A DNA stretch of 64,000 bases, taken from positions 4,398-68,397 of the forward strand of contig JBBIVA010000005.1 in NCBI GenBank assembly GCA_037439945.1, written 5' to 3'. The notes under the pieces are model-generated. The model saw nothing but the letters and a program-made list of their open reading frames with translations. It was not told the DNA's origin and searched no databases. This DNA comes from CALEUX01 sp037439945. GTDB lineage: Bacteria > Bacteroidota > Bacteroidia > Bacteroidales > Marinilabiliaceae. Each line of letters opens with the position of its first letter. The first letter of the stretch is position 1. A program made the translations under genes and the position numbers. Of the stretch, positions 10,154 through 19,094 are shown piece after piece.

Positions 10154-10919
10154 CCTGCCACTTCTTCCCTTTCGACCGGAGAAACCCCGGGAAACAGGAC
10201 TGACAATAATGACCGACCGCGGGTTATGCGTTAGGGAAACCGAAAATTTTGCCGAAGGTAACGCACCATATACCGACCTGGTAAAAATGGCTTTTGGTAC
10301 AAGTTTATTGATACCCAGCCTTGAATCCAAATTAAATATATACAAAGAGTCCGGAATTTCACCATATTTTGGAGGTACCCTTTTCGAGGCCTTTGTGATA
10401 AGAGGATTATTTGATGACTATCGCAGATATCTTGATAAGTATGGTATTGAGTTTATCGAGATTTCTGATGGCACTATTCCCATGAAAAGGGATGAAAAAC
10501 TTGAGTTTATAAGGACCCTGTCATCTGATTATACAGTTATTAGCCAATCTACTCCTACAAAACCTGTTGAAGATGCATTACACAGTAAATGGCTTGAATT
10601 AATAAAAGAGGAGATAAACGCCGGAGCATGGAAAGTCATTTTAAAAGAAAATGAAAATATCCAGGTGTTTAATACTGATGGAGTGTGGAACCGCCACTTT
10701 ATTACTGAAATGAGAAAAACCCTTAATATGGATCAGCTTATTTGGGATGCCCCTGAAAAAGAACACCAGTTAAGATTAATAAATCTTTTCGGAAATAATG
10801 TTAGTTTATGCAACATAAAATCCGATGATGTTATCCCCCTTGAGGCCAAACGTCTTGGGTTGCATAGCTCTACTTTAATGGCGTTACTCCCCCGGGAACC
10901 AAAAAATAATGAGGAATAA
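10143..10919 (+). CDS. Phosphosulfolactate synthase (ComA) homologue
   Basis: This 258-residue protein belongs to the ComA family, whose archaeal members add sulfite to phosphoenolpyruvate to make phosphosulfolactate for coenzyme M. Family features are KPRETGLTIMTDRGL near residues 14-28, DLVKMAFGTS near 44-53, FGGTLFEAF near 76-84, IEISDGTIPM near 106-115 and a C-terminal LGLHSSTL. Bacteroidota do not make coenzyme M. A role in sulfonate synthesis, for example toward cysteate and capnine-type sulfonolipids, is a plausible inference only. The 11-bp overlap with the TPR gene suggests co-translation. Confidence 0.85.
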   Translation: MNFNLPLLPFRPEKPRETGLTIMTDRGLCVRETENFAEGNAPYTDLVKMAFGTSLLIPSLESKLNIYKESGISPYFGGTLFEAFVIRGLFDDYRRYLDKYGIEFIEISDGTIPMKRDEKLEFIRTLSSDYTVISQSTPTKPVEDALHSKWLELIKEEINAGAWKVILKENENIQVFNTDGVWNRHFITEMRKTLNMDQLIWDAPEKEHQLRLINLFGNNVSLCNIKSDDVIPLEAKRLGLHSSTLMALLPREPKNNEE

Positions 10920-11222
10920 AGGGATTGTAATTTATTAATGCATGAATTATTGGTAAAATTAAAAAACCTGTTTTTTTGAATTCAAACCATTAATCCTGAA
11001 ATCTAAAAACACAAATCATTTAAACACAAAATGTTTTATTTAACCGGGGTTAGGTTCTTGCACTTCAGATAACCAAATCGATGTAAAAAAAATAATCATT
11101 TATAAATGATCCCAAAAGTATAAGCTGATATAATTTTCAAAAAAATAAGCTGTTTAATTTATCCTGATAGGTCAGATAGCCAATAATTAAAAACTTTCCA
11201 AAAACAAAATCAAAAAAACAAT
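10920..11222. other. Intergenic region before the DUF368 gene
   Basis: These 303 AT-rich bases show no reading frame and no strong hairpin. A promoter for the DUF368 gene should lie here, but no complete consensus was seen. Confidence 0.5.
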
Positions 11223-12137
11223 ATGAGTAATCTTTTATTGAAGGAGCATCTCTCATTAATAATTAAAGGTGTGGCAATGGGTTCGGCAAATGTTATCCCA
11301 GGTGTTTCGGGGGGTACAATTGCTTTAATTACAGGTATTTTTGAGAGACTCATTAATGCAATTAAATCTTTTGATTATAAGGCATTTAAAATGATACTAA
11401 AGGGTAATTTTAAGGAATTTGCCAAATATACCGACCTTTATTTTCTTATTTCACTCTTTACCGGTATAGGGGTTGCTATAATGTCTTTAGCCCAATTGCT
11501 TGATTATCTTTTTAAGAACCATCCTTTGTATATATGGGCTTTCTTCTTTGGCCTTGTACTTGCATCGGTTTATTACGTTGGGAAAACAATTAAAAAATGG
11601 CATTGGGGATCAATTTCTTCGCTGGTAGCAGGTACTGCAATTGCCATATTTGTTTCGGTAACCACACCCGCAACTGAAAATGATTCAACCATGTACCTGT
11701 TTATTTGCGGAATTGTGGCAATATGCAGTATGATTCTTCCGGGTTTAAGCGGCTCTTTTGTCTTAATCCTAATGGGTAATTACCAATTAGTTATGATTCA
11801 GGCTGTAAATCATATGAGATTAGATGTATTGTTGCCGGTTGGCTTAGGGGCAGCAGTTGGCCTGATTGCTTTTTCCCATTTTCTATCATGGCTAATCAAG
11901 AGATTTCCACATTCAACAATTGCCTTGCTTACAGGTTTTATATTAGGCTCGCTTGGTATTTTATGGCCATGGAAAAATGAAATAACCGGGATTTATGGCA
12001 CCAAAACTAAAATAATTGGTTATGAATGGTTAATGCCAGAAATTGATTCAACTTTTTATATTGCCGTCCTGTTTTTTATTATTGGTATAGTGGTTATTTA
12101 TTTAACCGAGATATTTGCCCAAAAACAAAAGGGTTAA
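11223..12137 (+). CDS. DUF368 membrane protein, probable polyprenyl-phosphate translocase
   Basis: This 304-residue polytopic membrane protein has roughly eight hydrophobic segments. The N-terminal GVAMGSANVIPGVSGGTIAL and the internal ILPGLSGSFVLILMGNYQ form the duplicated P-G-x-S-G signature of DUF368. Members of this family (PopT) have been shown to recycle undecaprenyl phosphate across the inner membrane for cell-envelope synthesis; applying that here is by homology. It is followed by two leader-element copies and aroE. Confidence 0.88.
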   Translation: MSNLLLKEHLSLIIKGVAMGSANVIPGVSGGTIALITGIFERLINAIKSFDYKAFKMILKGNFKEFAKYTDLYFLISLFTGIGVAIMSLAQLLDYLFKNHPLYIWAFFFGLVLASVYYVGKTIKKWHWGSISSLVAGTAIAIFVSVTTPATENDSTMYLFICGIVAICSMILPGLSGSFVLILMGNYQLVMIQAVNHMRLDVLLPVGLGAAVGLIAFSHFLSWLIKRFPHSTIALLTGFILGSLGILWPWKNEITGIYGTKTKIIGYEWLMPEIDSTFYIAVLFFIIGIVVIYLTEIFAQKQKG

Positions 12138-12164
12138 CAAATACAAATTAAAAATTATTTACTT

Positions 12165-12216
12165 ATGAAACTCCCCGTTTCTGCAAACACAACTTGCCCG
12201 ACTTTTTCGGGAACCA
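12165..12216 (+). repeat. Dispersed leader element, copy B
   Basis: It starts ATGAAACTCCCCG and contains GCCCGACTTTTTCGGGAAC with a short CCCGA/TCGGG stem. It resembles copy C about 85 bp further on, so aroE is preceded by a tandem pair in the same orientation. Diverged copy, visual alignment only. Confidence 0.4.
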
Positions 12217-12300
12217 CAATAATGAAAAAATCAGCAACATGGGTGTTCCCCCTCAATTGCGTTACAGGCAATCAATCCTTTTAAAAATAATTTTGTTAAA

Positions 12301-12354
12301 ATGAAACGAGCCCCGAATGTTCAGGGCGAGTTCCCCCGATGTTTCGGAACAAGC
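12301..12354 (+). repeat. Dispersed leader element, copy C
   Basis: It begins ATGAAACGAGCCCCGAA and continues through GAGTTCCCCCGATGTTTCGG. It aligns closely with copy D at 14374 over about 55 nt, and its end lies 32 nt before the aroE ATG. CCGAA and TTCGG can pair. Confidence 0.65.
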
Positions 12355-12385
12355 TATAATACCTTCAAAAATCAATTTTATTATC

Positions 12386-13129
12386 ATGAAAACATACGGT
12401 CTTATTGGATATCCTCTCTCCCATTCTTTTTCCCGGGGATATTTTACCCAAAAGTTTAAAGATGAACATATTGATGCCAGGTATTTGAATTTTGCCATTG
12501 AAACAATTGATGAATTACCTGGCCTGTTGCAGCAACATCCATATTTATCAGGACTAAATGTTACCATTCCCTATAAGCAGCAAATTATTCCCTTTTTGGA
12601 TGAAATAGAAAATAATGCTTCTGAAATAGGGGCCGTTAATGTTGTAAAAATAAACTGGAACAACACAAAATATTATTTAAAGGGATTTAACAGTGATGTT
12701 AAAGGTTTTGTTGGTTCATTACAACCTCTGATTAAACAACAACATTCAAAAGCCCTTATTTTAGGTACCGGCGGAGCATCAAAAGCTGTGGCCTATGGCT
12801 TGTTAAAGCTGGGCATTCCATACAGGCTTGTTTCAAGAAACCCCAAAGGCCATTCTCATGTTGGATATAACGAATTAACCCTAGATATTATACAGGATTA
12901 CAAACTTATTATTAATACCTCACCATTGGGGATGTATCCAAATATTGACAAATGCCCCGAAATACCATACGAAGCAATAAGTGATCAACATCTGATTTAC
13001 GATTTAATTTATAATCCGGAGGAAACTCTGTTTATGAAAAAAGCAGCCGCAAATGGTGCAACAATCAAAAACGGACTTGAAATGCTTTATATTCAAGCCA
13101 AAGAAGCCTGGCAAATATGGAATGGCTAA
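12386..13129 (+). CDS. aroE: Shikimate dehydrogenase
   Basis: The 247-residue enzyme reduces 3-dehydroshikimate to shikimate with NADPH in aromatic amino acid synthesis. Substrate-site residues are present: SHSFS near residues 12-16, the catalytic Lys64 in NVTIPYK and Asp104 in GFNSD. The Rossmann loop is LGTGGASKAVAYGL, followed by NTSPLGMYP and the C-terminal NGLEMLYIQA. I start at ATG 12386, since upstream codons of the longer frame are leader-element sequence. The short length is typical for Bacteroidota AroE. It converges on truA with a 4-bp overlap. Confidence 0.95.
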   Translation: MKTYGLIGYPLSHSFSRGYFTQKFKDEHIDARYLNFAIETIDELPGLLQQHPYLSGLNVTIPYKQQIIPFLDEIENNASEIGAVNVVKINWNNTKYYLKGFNSDVKGFVGSLQPLIKQQHSKALILGTGGASKAVAYGLLKLGIPYRLVSRNPKGHSHVGYNELTLDIIQDYKLIINTSPLGMYPNIDKCPEIPYEAISDQHLIYDLIYNPEETLFMKKAAANGATIKNGLEMLYIQAKEAWQIWNG

Positions 13130-13905
13130 AAAAAATGATAATTGTTCCTGATGGTTGGCAAAAAAATTTCATCAGGATATTTAACATCAACAAGGTAAAG
13201 ACCCTGGGCCGGGGCTGATGTACCCGCAAATGACCTGTTGCGCAACTCAATAATTTCGTTAAAACGTTCCGGCGAAATTTTTCGGCGCCCTACATCCAAA
13301 AGGGTTCCAACAATAGCCCTAACCATATTTCTTAAAAATCTGTCTGCTCCAATAACAAAAACCCACCGGTTTCCTCTTTCCTCCCAAAAAGCATTTTCGA
13401 TACAGCATATATTTGTTTTGGAATTGGAATGTAACTTACTGAAACTTGTAAAATCATGTTTGCCAATCAATAATGAAGCAGCAAGGTTCATAACATCAAA
13501 ATCAGGCTTAAAAAAAACCCGATATGTTAATTCTGTTAAAAAAGGATTCTTTTCCAGAGTAATATGATATTCATATTTCCGGGCAATTGCACTAAAACGG
13601 CTGTGACTGTCATCCTTAACCCTGGTTATTGAAAATACTAATATATCGCGAGGTAAAAAACGTGTAAGGTGAATAGCCAGCCCTTTTTCATTGTTAATTT
13701 CAATATGTGTATCAAAATGAGCTACCATATAGCTTGCATGTACTCCTGTATCGGTACGCCCTGCACCGGTTATATCTGTTTTATGTCCAAGTATTGTTGA
13801 CATGGCATTCTCCAAAACCTCCTGAACAGAAATTCCATTAGGCTGAATCTGCCAACCGTGATATGCTGTTCCCTTAAAAGCCAGTTCAATAAAATACCTT
13901 GCCAT
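13126..13905 (-). CDS. truA: tRNA pseudouridine(38-40) synthase TruA
   Basis: This 259-residue enzyme isomerises uridines 38-40 in the tRNA anticodon stem. The catalytic Asp52 lies in GAGRTDTGVHA. KYEYHI, FTSFSK and the C-terminal FLRNMVRAIVGTLLDVG with AGTSAPAQGLYLVDV are the expected conserved blocks. Length is normal. It converges with aroE, sharing 4 bp at the stop codons. A diverged leader-element copy lies about 40 bp upstream of its start. Confidence 0.96.
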   Translation of the reverse strand: MARYFIELAFKGTAYHGWQIQPNGISVQEVLENAMSTILGHKTDITGAGRTDTGVHASYMVAHFDTHIEINNEKGLAIHLTRFLPRDILVFSITRVKDDSHSRFSAIARKYEYHITLEKNPFLTELTYRVFFKPDFDVMNLAASLLIGKHDFTSFSKLHSNSKTNICCIENAFWEERGNRWVFVIGADRFLRNMVRAIVGTLLDVGRRKISPERFNEIIELRNRSFAGTSAPAQGLYLVDVKYPDEIFLPTIRNNYHFF

Positions 13906-13945
13906 TTTTTTTATTTGTTTTCACCGAAAAAAATACTTGGTTTAA

Positions 13946-13986
13946 GCCTGAAGAACCGCGTCCCTGACAATAGGGATTCGGCTCAT
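13946..13986 (-). repeat. Dispersed leader element, copy E
   Basis: Read on the minus strand it gives ATGAGCCGAATCCCTATTG then TCAGGGACGCGGTTC, resembling GAGTCCCGATTGTCAGG...GGTTC of copy D. It lies about 41 bp before the truA start in the gene's orientation. The 3' half is poorly conserved. Confidence 0.4.
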
Positions 13987-14373
13987 TTACCAACTGCGAA
14001 GTACACCATATTTGGTTTGTTTTCAAAATAAATTAAGTTGTTACTTTATCACTTTTAGTAAATTTACTATTTATAAAGGGGACGTTTTAACTAAAAAAAC
14101 CTTTTTAAATAAATGTTAAAACCACATATCAAAACTTGACAGTAATGTATAGGTTTTGTAAATTAAAAATATCTTTTTATAGTCACAATACATGAAAAAT
14201 AATAAAAAATACCACCATACAACCTCTATCAGGCAAACTAATAATCTTTTCAATTATCAGAATTAAATTAAGCTTCATTAATTAATCAGGCTGTTTTGTT
14301 TTAATAAAAATTAATATTCCCTGTAACCGTCTCATTAATTAAAAATGCTATTTTAATTTAAAATTATAAAAAG

Positions 14374-14430
14374 ATGAAACGAGTCCCGATTGTCAGGCAA
14401 GGGTTCCCCCAATGTATCGGGACTGGCTAT
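14374..14430 (+). repeat. Dispersed leader element, copy D
   Basis: This is the best-formed copy. It runs from ATGAAACGAG through GGGTTCCCCCAATGTATCGG to GGCTATC. AGTCCCGAT (14382-14390) and ATCGGGACT (14416-14424) form a perfect 9-bp stem. It ends 28 nt before the ATG at 14458. Confidence 0.7.
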
Positions 14431-14457
14431 CAGGTCTTATTTTAAAATTATATTCGT

Positions 14458-14901
14458 ATGAAAAAAGAGATTGGAATTTGGCTAAGTTCTGACAAAGCCG
14501 TATTAATTAGTCTAAATGAAGGACAAAATGAGCAGGTTTTAACGTTGGAATCAGAAATTGAAACAAGACCCAGGTTTAAGGGTGAAGGAAAATCCTTTTC
14601 GGGACTGGGAAAAATATTAGCTGATACATCCGGCCGGTTAACCAATAGACGAAAACAGCAGATGCACAGTTACTTCAATAAAATTATTCATTCATTGGAC
14701 AATGAAGCCGAAGAATTATATTTGTTTGGACCATCTAACACAAAAATTCAACTAGAGAAAGAACTTAAAAAGTACCCGGCATTTTCTAACAAACCTGTTA
14801 CTATTGAATCGGCTGATAAAATGACTGAAAGGCAAATGATAGCTAAAGTAAAGGAGCATTTCGTAAAAAACAGTTATAAAAATGGAAAGTTACCTCATTA
14901 A
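14458..14901 (+). CDS. Small soluble protein, possibly eRF1-domain/host-attachment-like
   Basis: I do not recognise this 147-residue cytoplasmic protein with certainty. The layout MKKEIGIWLSSDKAVLI, a central HSYFNKIIHSL, then ELYLFGPSNTKIQLEKELKK and a C-terminal MTERQMIAKVKEHF recalls bacterial eRF1-domain (baeRF/host-attachment) proteins, where FGP..K..L follows a beta strand. This is weak motif similarity only. Its 3' end overlaps the pcm frame by 20 bp if pcm starts at 14882, suggesting coupling. Confidence 0.6.
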   Translation: MKKEIGIWLSSDKAVLISLNEGQNEQVLTLESEIETRPRFKGEGKSFSGLGKILADTSGRLTNRRKQQMHSYFNKIIHSLDNEAEELYLFGPSNTKIQLEKELKKYPAFSNKPVTIESADKMTERQMIAKVKEHFVKNSYKNGKLPH

Positions 14902-15649
14902 ATATTTTATTAAAGCATACTGGATTTTTTCGGGTGTAAAAACCCGATTATTGCCTTTGTTTTTTTATTTGCTGTTTGCTATTTTTCCGAATAAATTGGA
15001 AATAATGGCACAAAACTGGGAAAAGCAAAGGGGATTGATGGTAAAAACGCAGTTAAGCCCCAGGGGTATAAATTCAAAAACTGTTCTTGAAGCCATGGGA
15101 ATGGTACCGCGTCATCTTTTTGTACCCCAAAATGTACGTTATTTGGCGTATGAAGACCGACCTTTGCCAATTGGGTTAAATCAAACTATTTCGCAACCAT
15201 ATATCGTCGCATATATGACTGAACAAATTAATCCGGTAAAAGGGATGAAAGTTCTGGAAATTGGGACAGGTTCCGGATATCAGGCTGCTATACTGGCAGA
15301 GATTGGTTGTAATGTATATACTATTGAATTATTGGAAGAACTGGCCCTACGGGCAGAAAAAACATTGAAAGATCTTAATTACATTAATGTTAAAGTGCTT
15401 TGTGGTGATGGTTATAAAGGATGGCCTGATGAGGCCCCTTTTGATGCAGTAATTGTAACCGCAGCTCCCGAAAAAATACCTCAAAACCTTATTGATCAGC
15501 TTAAAGATGGTGGGGTAATGATTATTCCGGTTGGTGAAGTTAATGCTATTCAATATCTTAAACTTATTACCAAAAAAGGGAATAAAGTCTCAGAAAGCAA
15601 TTTATTACCGGTTCGTTTTGTTCCAATGGTTGAGGGAAGTAATAAGTAA
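14882..15649 (+). CDS. pcm: Protein-L-isoaspartate O-methyltransferase, possibly exported
   Basis: Pcm methylates isoaspartyl residues in aged proteins using S-adenosylmethionine, allowing repair. The 255-residue frame has the SAM-binding loop VLEIGTGSGYQAA, the substrate motif QTISQPYIVAYMTE and VIVTAAPEKIP. A catalytic domain alone would begin at ATG 15005 (MAQNWEKQRG). The 41 residues before it include a hydrophobic run (LLPLFFYLLFAIF) and an IMAQ-type cleavage site, so a periplasmic form starting at 14882 is likely. The start is therefore uncertain between 14882 and 15005. Confidence 0.88.
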   Translation: MESYLIKYFIKAYWIFSGVKTRLLPLFFYLLFAIFPNKLEIMAQNWEKQRGLMVKTQLSPRGINSKTVLEAMGMVPRHLFVPQNVRYLAYEDRPLPIGLNQTISQPYIVAYMTEQINPVKGMKVLEIGTGSGYQAAILAEIGCNVYTIELLEELALRAEKTLKDLNYINVKVLCGDGYKGWPDEAPFDAVIVTAAPEKIPQNLIDQLKDGGVMIIPVGEVNAIQYLKLITKKGNKVSESNLLPVRFVPMVEGSNK

Positions 15650-15692
15650 AATAAATTCACCAATACAACTTAATAACCCCGGATAACAATAA

Positions 15693-16193
15693 ATGATCAA
15701 TGAACTTTTAAATTTAAGATCGGGAAGGCAAAGTGAAGCATTGGCCACAAAATTGGGTAATAACCACCACCTGGTTCCAGAAATGGTAAATTTTATTTGC
15801 AATTCAAATCCCCAGGTAGCCTGGCGGGCTTCATGGGTGCTAAATAAAGTCGCTGATAAGGAGCCCGTTATTCTTTTGCCCTATCATCCAAAGCTTGTTG
15901 AAATTTTAAAAGTCACAACATCAAATGGTGTACGTCGCCATTTAACAAATATTTTGGGTAGTTACCCATCAACTGCCTGTGAAGATGGTGTTTTGGTTGA
16001 TCTTTGTCTAAAATGGATTACTGATTTAAAAATTCCGGTTGCAGTTAAAGCCAACTCAATGCTTTTGATGCAACATATATGTAAAGTATATCCTGAATTA
16101 ATTCCGGAATTTAAAGGAGCCATTGAAATTGGTTTGGAAAGTGCCTCACCCGGCTATAAAAGCCGGGCCCGAAAAGTTATATTTAATTTATAA
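15693..16193 (+). CDS. HEAT-like helical repeat protein
   Basis: This 166-residue protein is all alpha-helical by appearance, with repeated units such as NPQVAWRASWVLNKVA, NGVRRHLTNILGSYP and IPVAVKANSMLLMQHICKVYPEL that look like HEAT repeats. No catalytic motif or signal peptide is present. Bacteroidota genomes carry many such unnamed proteins. It follows pcm at 43 bp, so it may be co-transcribed. The function is unknown. Confidence 0.75.
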   Translation: MINELLNLRSGRQSEALATKLGNNHHLVPEMVNFICNSNPQVAWRASWVLNKVADKEPVILLPYHPKLVEILKVTTSNGVRRHLTNILGSYPSTACEDGVLVDLCLKWITDLKIPVAVKANSMLLMQHICKVYPELIPEFKGAIEIGLESASPGYKSRARKVIFNL

Positions 16194-16199
16194 CCAAAC

Positions 16200-16802
16200 C
16201 TATTTTAAATAGTTGTTAAACTCTTTTTTGAATTTTGTAAATTTGGGATTTATTACCACCCTGCAATAAGGTTGCTGGGCATTATTTTTGAAATATTCCT
16301 GGTGGTAATCTTCAGCCTCAAAAAAGTTTTTTAAAGGTTCAATTTGGGTAACAATAGGCAACCTGAAAATTTTTTCTGATGTTAATAATTTAATTATCAC
16401 ATCCGCATCATCTCTTTGCTGTTCATTACTGTAAAAAACCACTGACCGGTATTGAGTACCAACATCGGCACCCTGCCTGTTTAATGTAGTTGGATCGTGG
16501 GTTGCAAAAAATATCTGTAAAAGTTCTTTTACCGATACCACTGATGTATCGAAGGTCATCTGTACAACCTCTGCGTGGCCTGTAATACCCGATGTTACCT
16601 CGCGGTAAGTTGGATTCTCTGTTTGTCCCCCGCTATAACCCGAAACAACTGAAGAAACCCCTTTTACAGATTCAAAAATTGCCGCAGTACACCAAAAACA
16701 ACCACCCCCAAGAGTTATTTTTTCAATCCTTTCAACAGATTGTGCCATTCCCTGAAATATAAATATTAATAAAATTGTAACAAGAAAAATAAAACGTCTC
16801 AT
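16200..16802 (-). CDS. msrA: Peptide methionine sulfoxide reductase MsrA, exported
   Basis: MsrA reduces the S-diastereomer of methionine sulfoxide in proteins. The 200-residue product has GGGCFWCTAAIFE with the nucleophilic Cys, SGYSGG, HAEVVQMTFD and FFATHDPTTLNRQG, all family hallmarks. I chose ATG 16802 because MRRFIFLVTILLIFIFQGMAQ is a clear signal peptide; a longer frame begins at 16844. The signal peptide implies repair of oxidised periplasmic or outer-membrane proteins. It is convergent with the HEAT-like gene and divergent from rarA. Confidence 0.92.
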   Translation of the reverse strand: MRRFIFLVTILLIFIFQGMAQSVERIEKITLGGGCFWCTAAIFESVKGVSSVVSGYSGGQTENPTYREVTSGITGHAEVVQMTFDTSVVSVKELLQIFFATHDPTTLNRQGADVGTQYRSVVFYSNEQQRDDADVIIKLLTSEKIFRLPIVTQIEPLKNFFEAEDYHQEYFKNNAQQPYCRVVINPKFTKFKKEFNNYLK

Positions 16803-16906
16803 GGCTTTTATTTTGTAAACAATAAAACTTAAGGGGTTGTTCATTGGCCAAAATCAAATAACGTAATTACATCACTTGCTTGTACAAAAAATTTCCTTAC
16901 AATTAT

Positions 16907-16914
16907 TAACTTTG
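16907..16914 (+). promoter_or_regulatory. Candidate -7 box of rarA
   Basis: TAACTTTG matches TAnnTTTG and is placed so transcription would begin about 15 nt before the rarA ATG. No good TTTG-type -33 box is at the normal spacing, so support is partial. Confidence 0.35.
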
Positions 16915-16937
16915 CATTGTTATAGAATTTTTCAGCT

Positions 16938-18221
16938 ATGGAACACGGCTATCCTCCTCTCGCCGAAAGAATGAGACCACAATCACTTAACCAATACGTA
17001 GGTCAGCAACATTTGGTAGGTGAAGGTGCTGTAATCCGTAAAATGATTGATTCAGGCAGGTTATCATCAATAATACTTTGGGGGCCACCCGGAGTGGGTA
17101 AAACAACACTTGCCCGCATAATAGCCAATCAACTTAAAAGACCCTTTTATATTTTATCAGCAGTTTCATCGGGAGTTAAAGATGTAAGGGAGGCAATAGA
17201 AAAAGCCAGGAAATCAAAATTTTTTAATACCCCTCCTCCTATATTATTTATAGATGAGATTCACCGGTTTAGTAAGTCACAACAAGACAGCCTATTGGGT
17301 GCGGTTGAAGAAGGTATTGTTATTTTAATCGGAGCAACAACCGAGAACCCTTCGTTTGAGGTAATATCCCCTCTACTTTCACGATGTCAGGTTTATGTCC
17401 TGAACCTACTTGAAAGGGCCGACTTTATGGAATTATGGCAAAAGGTAATTGACCAGGACATTGTTTTAAAGAAAAGGTCATTTAATTTACAGGAAGATGA
17501 AGCACTTCTAAGGTTTTCAGGTGGGGATGCCCGCAAATTCATGAATATTATTGAGCTGGTTGCTAATGCATTCGGTGAGGATGAAACAATAGTTGTTACC
17601 AATGAAAATGTAACTTCACACCTTCAGCAAAATCCTGCTCAGTACGACAAAAATGGTGAATTGCACTATGACATTATCTCTGCCTTTATTAAATCAATTC
17701 GTGGCAGCGACCCTGATGGCGCAGTTTACTGGTTGGCCAGAATGGTAGAAGGGGGCGAAGATCCCAAATTTATAGCACGAAGGTTAATAATTTCAGCTGC
17801 AGAAGATATCGGACTGGCAAATCCAAACGCGCTATTGCTTGCCACCAGTTGCTTTGAAGCTATTCATATGGTCGGATGGCCCGAATCACGCATAATTTTG
17901 AGTGAAGCAACCATATACCTTGCTACAAGCCCCAAAAGCAATTCAGCATACATGGCTATTAAAGATGCTCAATCTTTGGTTAAAGAAACCGGAAATTTAC
18001 CCGTTCCGTTACATTTGAGAAATGCTCCAACAAAATTAATGAAAGACCTTTCATATGGTAAAGATTATAAATATGCCCATAGTTATGAAGATAACTTTAT
18101 AGAACAGGAATATTTGCCCGGGAAAATAAGTAAAACACAAATATATAAACCCCAGGATAATGCGCAGGAAATTAAAACCAGGGAAAGATTACAGCAATTG
18201 TGGAAATCAAAATATAAATAG
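16938..18221 (+). CDS. rarA: Replication-associated recombination protein A (RarA/MgsA)
   Basis: This 427-residue AAA+ ATPase acts at stalled replication forks. Walker A is GPPGVGKTT (residues 49-57), Walker B ILFIDEIHRF (Asp106 region), sensor 1 IGATTENPSF, and SPLLSRCQVY is the arginine-finger block. The C-terminal tetramerisation part has DPDGAVYWLARMVEGGEDP and RRLIISAAEDIGLANP. Length is normal. kdsA follows after 33 bp and may share the transcript. Confidence 0.96.
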   Translation: MEHGYPPLAERMRPQSLNQYVGQQHLVGEGAVIRKMIDSGRLSSIILWGPPGVGKTTLARIIANQLKRPFYILSAVSSGVKDVREAIEKARKSKFFNTPPPILFIDEIHRFSKSQQDSLLGAVEEGIVILIGATTENPSFEVISPLLSRCQVYVLNLLERADFMELWQKVIDQDIVLKKRSFNLQEDEALLRFSGGDARKFMNIIELVANAFGEDETIVVTNENVTSHLQQNPAQYDKNGELHYDIISAFIKSIRGSDPDGAVYWLARMVEGGEDPKFIARRLIISAAEDIGLANPNALLLATSCFEAIHMVGWPESRIILSEATIYLATSPKSNSAYMAIKDAQSLVKETGNLPVPLHLRNAPTKLMKDLSYGKDYKYAHSYEDNFIEQEYLPGKISKTQIYKPQDNAQEIKTRERLQQLWKSKYK

Positions 18222-18254
18222 GGACTTGTGTAATTTTGACAAATAATTATTAGA

Positions 18255-19076
18255 ATGAATATTAATCAAATACCAAAAATTAAAAACAGCGACAGCGGCC
18301 AGTTTTTTTTACTTGCAGGGCCATGTGTTATTGAAAATGAGGAAATGGCCTTGAGAATTGCCGAAGCAGTTTTAAAAATTACAGATAAACTCAATATTCC
18401 TTATATTTTTAAAGGTTCGTACCGTAAGGCAAACCGATCCCGTATTGATTCATTCTCCGGAATTGGTGATGAAAAAGCATTAAAAATTTTGCACAAAATA
18501 AATCAAACCTTTAACATTCCAACAGTTACTGATATCCATGCGGCAAACGAAGCCCAAATGGCAGCCGAATATGTTGATATACTGCAAATTCCGGCATTTC
18601 TTTGCCGACAAACAGATATAGTTATTGCAGCAGCGGAAACCGGTAAAGTGGTAAATATTAAGAAGGGCCAGTTTTTAGCCCCCGAAGCAATGGAATTTGC
18701 AATAAACAAAGTACGTGATTGCGGGAACAGCAAAGTAATGATTACCGACCGGGGCACAACATTTGGTTACCATGATTTAATTGTTGATTACAGGGGAATA
18801 CCTGCCATGCAAAAGATGGGGGTTCCGGTTATACTTGATGTAACACATTCGCTGCAACAACCTAACCAATCGTCGGGTGTAACTGGCGGAAAACCTCAGT
18901 TAATTGAAACAGTTGCCCGTGCAGGGGTTGCCGTTGGGATTGACGGTTTTTTCCTTGAAACCCATCCTGATCCGGCAAATGCCAAATCTGATGGCGCCAA
19001 CATGTTACGACTTGATTTACTTGAAGGATTATTGTTTAGACTAAGTAAGATCAGAGAAACTATAAACGGGTTTTAA
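18255..19076 (+). CDS. kdsA: 3-deoxy-8-phosphooctulonate synthase
   Basis: KdsA condenses phosphoenolpyruvate and arabinose-5-phosphate to KDO-8-phosphate for the LPS inner core, confirming a Gram-negative envelope. The 273-residue protein has AGPCVIENEE, FKGSYRKANRSRIDSFSG, DVTHSLQQPNQSSG and ETHPDPANAKSDGANM. The Cys24 in AGPC, together with the His, Glu and Asp of the later motifs, indicates the metal-dependent class rather than the Asn-containing metal-free class of E. coli. It converges on the GntR gene with an 18-bp gap. Confidence 0.96.
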   Translation: MNINQIPKIKNSDSGQFFLLAGPCVIENEEMALRIAEAVLKITDKLNIPYIFKGSYRKANRSRIDSFSGIGDEKALKILHKINQTFNIPTVTDIHAANEAQMAAEYVDILQIPAFLCRQTDIVIAAAETGKVVNIKKGQFLAPEAMEFAINKVRDCGNSKVMITDRGTTFGYHDLIVDYRGIPAMQKMGVPVILDVTHSLQQPNQSSGVTGGKPQLIETVARAGVAVGIDGFFLETHPDPANAKSDGANMLRLDLLEGLLFRLSKIRETINGF

Positions 19077-19094
19077 CCCCTTTTTATCTCTTTT

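Larger units (their letters stand above)
13906..14457. other. Intergenic region with two leader elements
   Basis: These 552 bp separate truA from the divergent gene at 14458. They carry copy E (minus strand, 13946-13986) and copy D (plus strand, 14374-14430), each near and oriented with its adjacent gene. The AT-rich middle shows nothing further. Confidence 0.6.

Noticed and set aside
12262..12567. 101-codon minus-strand frame before and in aroE
   Set aside because: It runs antisense through leader element C and the aroE start and has no homology that I recognise.
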